DNA of 44,957 nt from a virus. The translations under genes were made by a program, and so were the position numbers. This document shows, piece after piece, positions 43,397 to 44,957 of this stretch. How positions within the stretch are numbered: the first letter of the stretch is position 1; each line of letters opens with the position of its first letter. Under the pieces are notes generated by a model, which did no database searches, had not been told where the DNA came from, and saw only the letters and a program-made list of their open reading frames with translations. Location of the stretch: positions 652 through 45,608 of the IMG/VR virus record IMGVR_UViG_3300030060_004387; one strand, written 5' to 3'.

Positions 43397-43426
43397 AAAA
43401 GGGGACTTGCGTCCCCTTTTCTGTTT
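43397..43426. terminator. Bidirectional intrinsic terminator
   Basis: Arms 43397-43406 and 43411-43420 form a perfect 10-bp stem (AAAAGGGGAC with GTCCCCTTTT) around a TTGC loop, with an A-run on the left and T-run on the right. Read from either strand it ends in U-rich RNA, so it can stop both the + strand operon and the convergent reductase gene, whose stop is at 43440. Confidence 0.92.
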
Positions 43427-43439
43427 CCGGTAGTTTAGG

Positions 43440-44957
43440 TTATGTAACCTCACACGATCCGCCTGAGCAAGCTAGCTCACCAGAAAGATCTGTATTATCC
43501 TCGGTCTCCATTACATTTGATAAGTCAACAGTATCTAGTGACTTAACCATTTCATTAAATTTAGTTTTAGTAATGTCCTCAAATGGAGCTTGAGTATATG
43601 TACCACCGTCGTATGGTAGAACAGATAAACCGTTATAGTATTCTCTGTTCTTCCACATCCATTCACCAGCCTCATCCCACTCGTTAGCTTTTAAACTAAT
43701 AGTAGCAGAAACGTTGTGAGTGTTTGAACCAGTCCTATGACCAGGCGACACCCAATTGGTTGACACTTTCTTTACTCTTTCAAGTAAATCAAATGCAGAC
43801 TCAGTTCTTACAATACAACCATCAGGCGCCGCTTGCGGCACACTAATCACTGCTGTATCATGAGGTCTGAAGTATTCATCTTCGATCAACTCAGGGTGGT
43901 TCTTAACTAGGTAAGAATAAATAGCTTCGTTCTTACCAACTCGTAGTCTACGTACGTAGTGCTTGTTATGCCAAGCGTGTATACCAGATGATGTACCTAA
44001 TACTAACGACGTAGTACCTGCTGGCTTAACACACGTTGTACGCGCTGCTTTGTTAATACCTATAAGCTTAGCAACTCTAGTGTTTTCACGCTTAACTATA
44101 TCAGCAGCTTTCTTCATATCAAGATTCATAACCTTGTTAGAGCCGATGCCTGTCATTGATACACCGATCAAAGCGTCTTTCTCAGTTGTATCTTTCCATA
44201 TCTCACGTAGATAGTGAAAGTCTGTATAGCCTGCTTGTAGTGTACCTATAAAGGCAGCAATTTTAACTCTAACATTTAAATCATCTTGATCAACTATATC
44301 TGATACGTTAACTTCACATAGGTTACAGAACTGATAAGGACGAAGAGCAATCTCGCAACACGGGTTTGTTCCCCAGTCCTTATCATTGTTTAGATATATA
44401 CCAGGCTCGCCAGCTCCTGATGCTTCAACTCTTTTCCATAAATCCATAAAGAAGTTCTTCTTAACTTTATGTCTCATTAATACGGCAGAGTTGTTAGCTC
44501 TACCACGTTGCGGGTTAAGTTCCCACCAGTTACCTGACTTGCACGATATCATCTCTTCATCCGTAGCGCTAAATAACGATATAAGTGCTGCACGTCGTAT
44601 GCCACCAGCCAAGACAGCATCAGCAACGTGACAGACAATATCGTGCACTTCAAGACTTGTAAGCTGTGTACCATCTTCTTTATCATTTAATATACCTTGG
44701 ATTTTAACTAAACACTCTTTGAGTGGCTGTGGGCCAGGAGCTTTACCTCCTGACGTCACTAGCCTTGCACCTTTAGGTCTAATATCTGAGTAATCAAACT
44801 TTACTTTAGAACATCTACGACCACCAAGGTACGACTCAATAAGCACTTTAACCGCATCAGCCCAACCTTCAATACTATCGCCAATTACAAAACGCCTGTG
44901 TCGCTTTTCAAACGGTTTAATGATGTGTGGTAGTCTTCCAACGTGGTGCTGCTGCAC
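43440..44957 (-). CDS. nrdJ: Class II (adenosylcobalamin-dependent) ribonucleotide reductase, 5' truncated
   Basis: The C-terminal 505 residues of a monomeric B12-dependent reductase; the frame is open to the window edge, so the start lies beyond it. It converts ribonucleotides to deoxyribonucleotides for phage DNA. Fragment residues Cys200-Cys201-Glu202 (NPCCEIAL) match the thiyl-radical Cys408 and Glu410 of the Lactobacillus leichmannii enzyme, and Cys211 falls exactly 11 residues later, as Cys419 does. The C-terminal tail has Cys497 and Cys502 (ACSGGSCEVT) in the C-x4-C spacing of the reducing Cys731/Cys736 pair. The missing part is about 200 residues, including the partner of Cys419. It faces the + strand operon and shares its terminator. 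Confidence 0.93.
   Translation of the reverse strand: MQQHHVGRLPHIIKPFEKRHRRFVIGDSIEGWADAVKVLIESYLGGRRCSKVKFDYSDIRPKGARLVTSGGKAPGPQPLKECLVKIQGILNDKEDGTQLTSLEVHDIVCHVADAVLAGGIRRAALISLFSATDEEMISCKSGNWWELNPQRGRANNSAVLMRHKVKKNFFMDLWKRVEASGAGEPGIYLNNDKDWGTNPCCEIALRPYQFCNLCEVNVSDIVDQDDLNVRVKIAAFIGTLQAGYTDFHYLREIWKDTTEKDALIGVSMTGIGSNKVMNLDMKKAADIVKRENTRVAKLIGINKAARTTCVKPAGTTSLVLGTSSGIHAWHNKHYVRRLRVGKNEAIYSYLVKNHPELIEDEYFRPHDTAVISVPQAAPDGCIVRTESAFDLLERVKKVSTNWVSPGHRTGSNTHNVSATISLKANEWDEAGEWMWKNREYYNGLSVLPYDGGTYTQAPFEDITKTKFNEMVKSLDTVDLSNVMETEDNTDLSGELACSGGSCEVT

Noticed and set aside
1-44957. tRNA genes, CRISPR arrays, insertion sequences, integrase or attachment sites
   Set aside because: Reading through the few intergenic gaps, all under about 75 nt, showed no cloverleaf, regularly spaced repeats, transposase or recombinase.

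Overview
The window looks like the virion-morphogenesis half of a large tailed bacteriophage (podovirus-like tail, crAss-like gene order) that infects a marine member of the Bacteroidota, probably a flavobacterium. All genes from the left edge to position 43390 lie on the + strand and are packed tightly, most pairs overlapping by 1 to 8 nt or lying a few nt apart. One convergent gene on the - strand fills the right end. The host inference rests on four things seen here: a secreted protein with a type IX secretion (T9SS) C-terminal sorting domain and the Cys/Asn-Tyr repeats typical of flavobacterial surface proteins; bacteroidete-like signal peptides; AT-rich translation starts with no obvious Shine-Dalgarno sequence; and low-GC codon use. 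The phage assignment rests on a recognisable terminase, portal, scaffold, capsid, neck and tail-nozzle series.

Layout. 0-2.2 kb: end of an unrecognised gene, a small HExxH protein, two small membrane proteins (the second resembles the three-TM holin family) and a basic, low-complexity protein. 2.2-4.5 kb: two beta-rich virion-like proteins, small conserved phage proteins, a protein resembling two tandem GroES-like domains, and a candidate small terminase. 4.5-11.8 kb: large terminase, portal, probable scaffold and major capsid protein, closed by a strong intrinsic terminator. 11.8-25.9 kb: capsid-adjacent protein, neck/ring proteins, a 2196-aa tail stabilisation (nozzle) protein, a 702-aa fibre-like protein, a small structural protein, a cupin, and two probable internal virion proteins. 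25.9-36.3 kb: one 3472-aa giant protein, probably ejected with the DNA, carrying a HELGH protease-like motif, a HAD phosphatase-like domain and two C-terminal zinc-knuckle-like motifs.

36.3-41.1 kb is the most unusual part: genes for an outer-membrane-barrel-like protein, an EF-hand protein, small membrane proteins, an exported thioredoxin-fold protein without its catalytic cysteines, and a T9SS-type surface protein. 41.1-43.4 kb holds fibre genes and an M15-type peptidoglycan peptidase. A bidirectional terminator then separates this operon from a 5'-truncated class II (B12-dependent) ribonucleotide reductase gene, the only nucleotide-metabolism gene visible.

No stretch longer than about 75 nt lacks a gene. 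I saw no tRNA, rRNA, CRISPR array, insertion sequence, integrase or attachment site. Assignments come from reading motifs and gene order, not from database searches.
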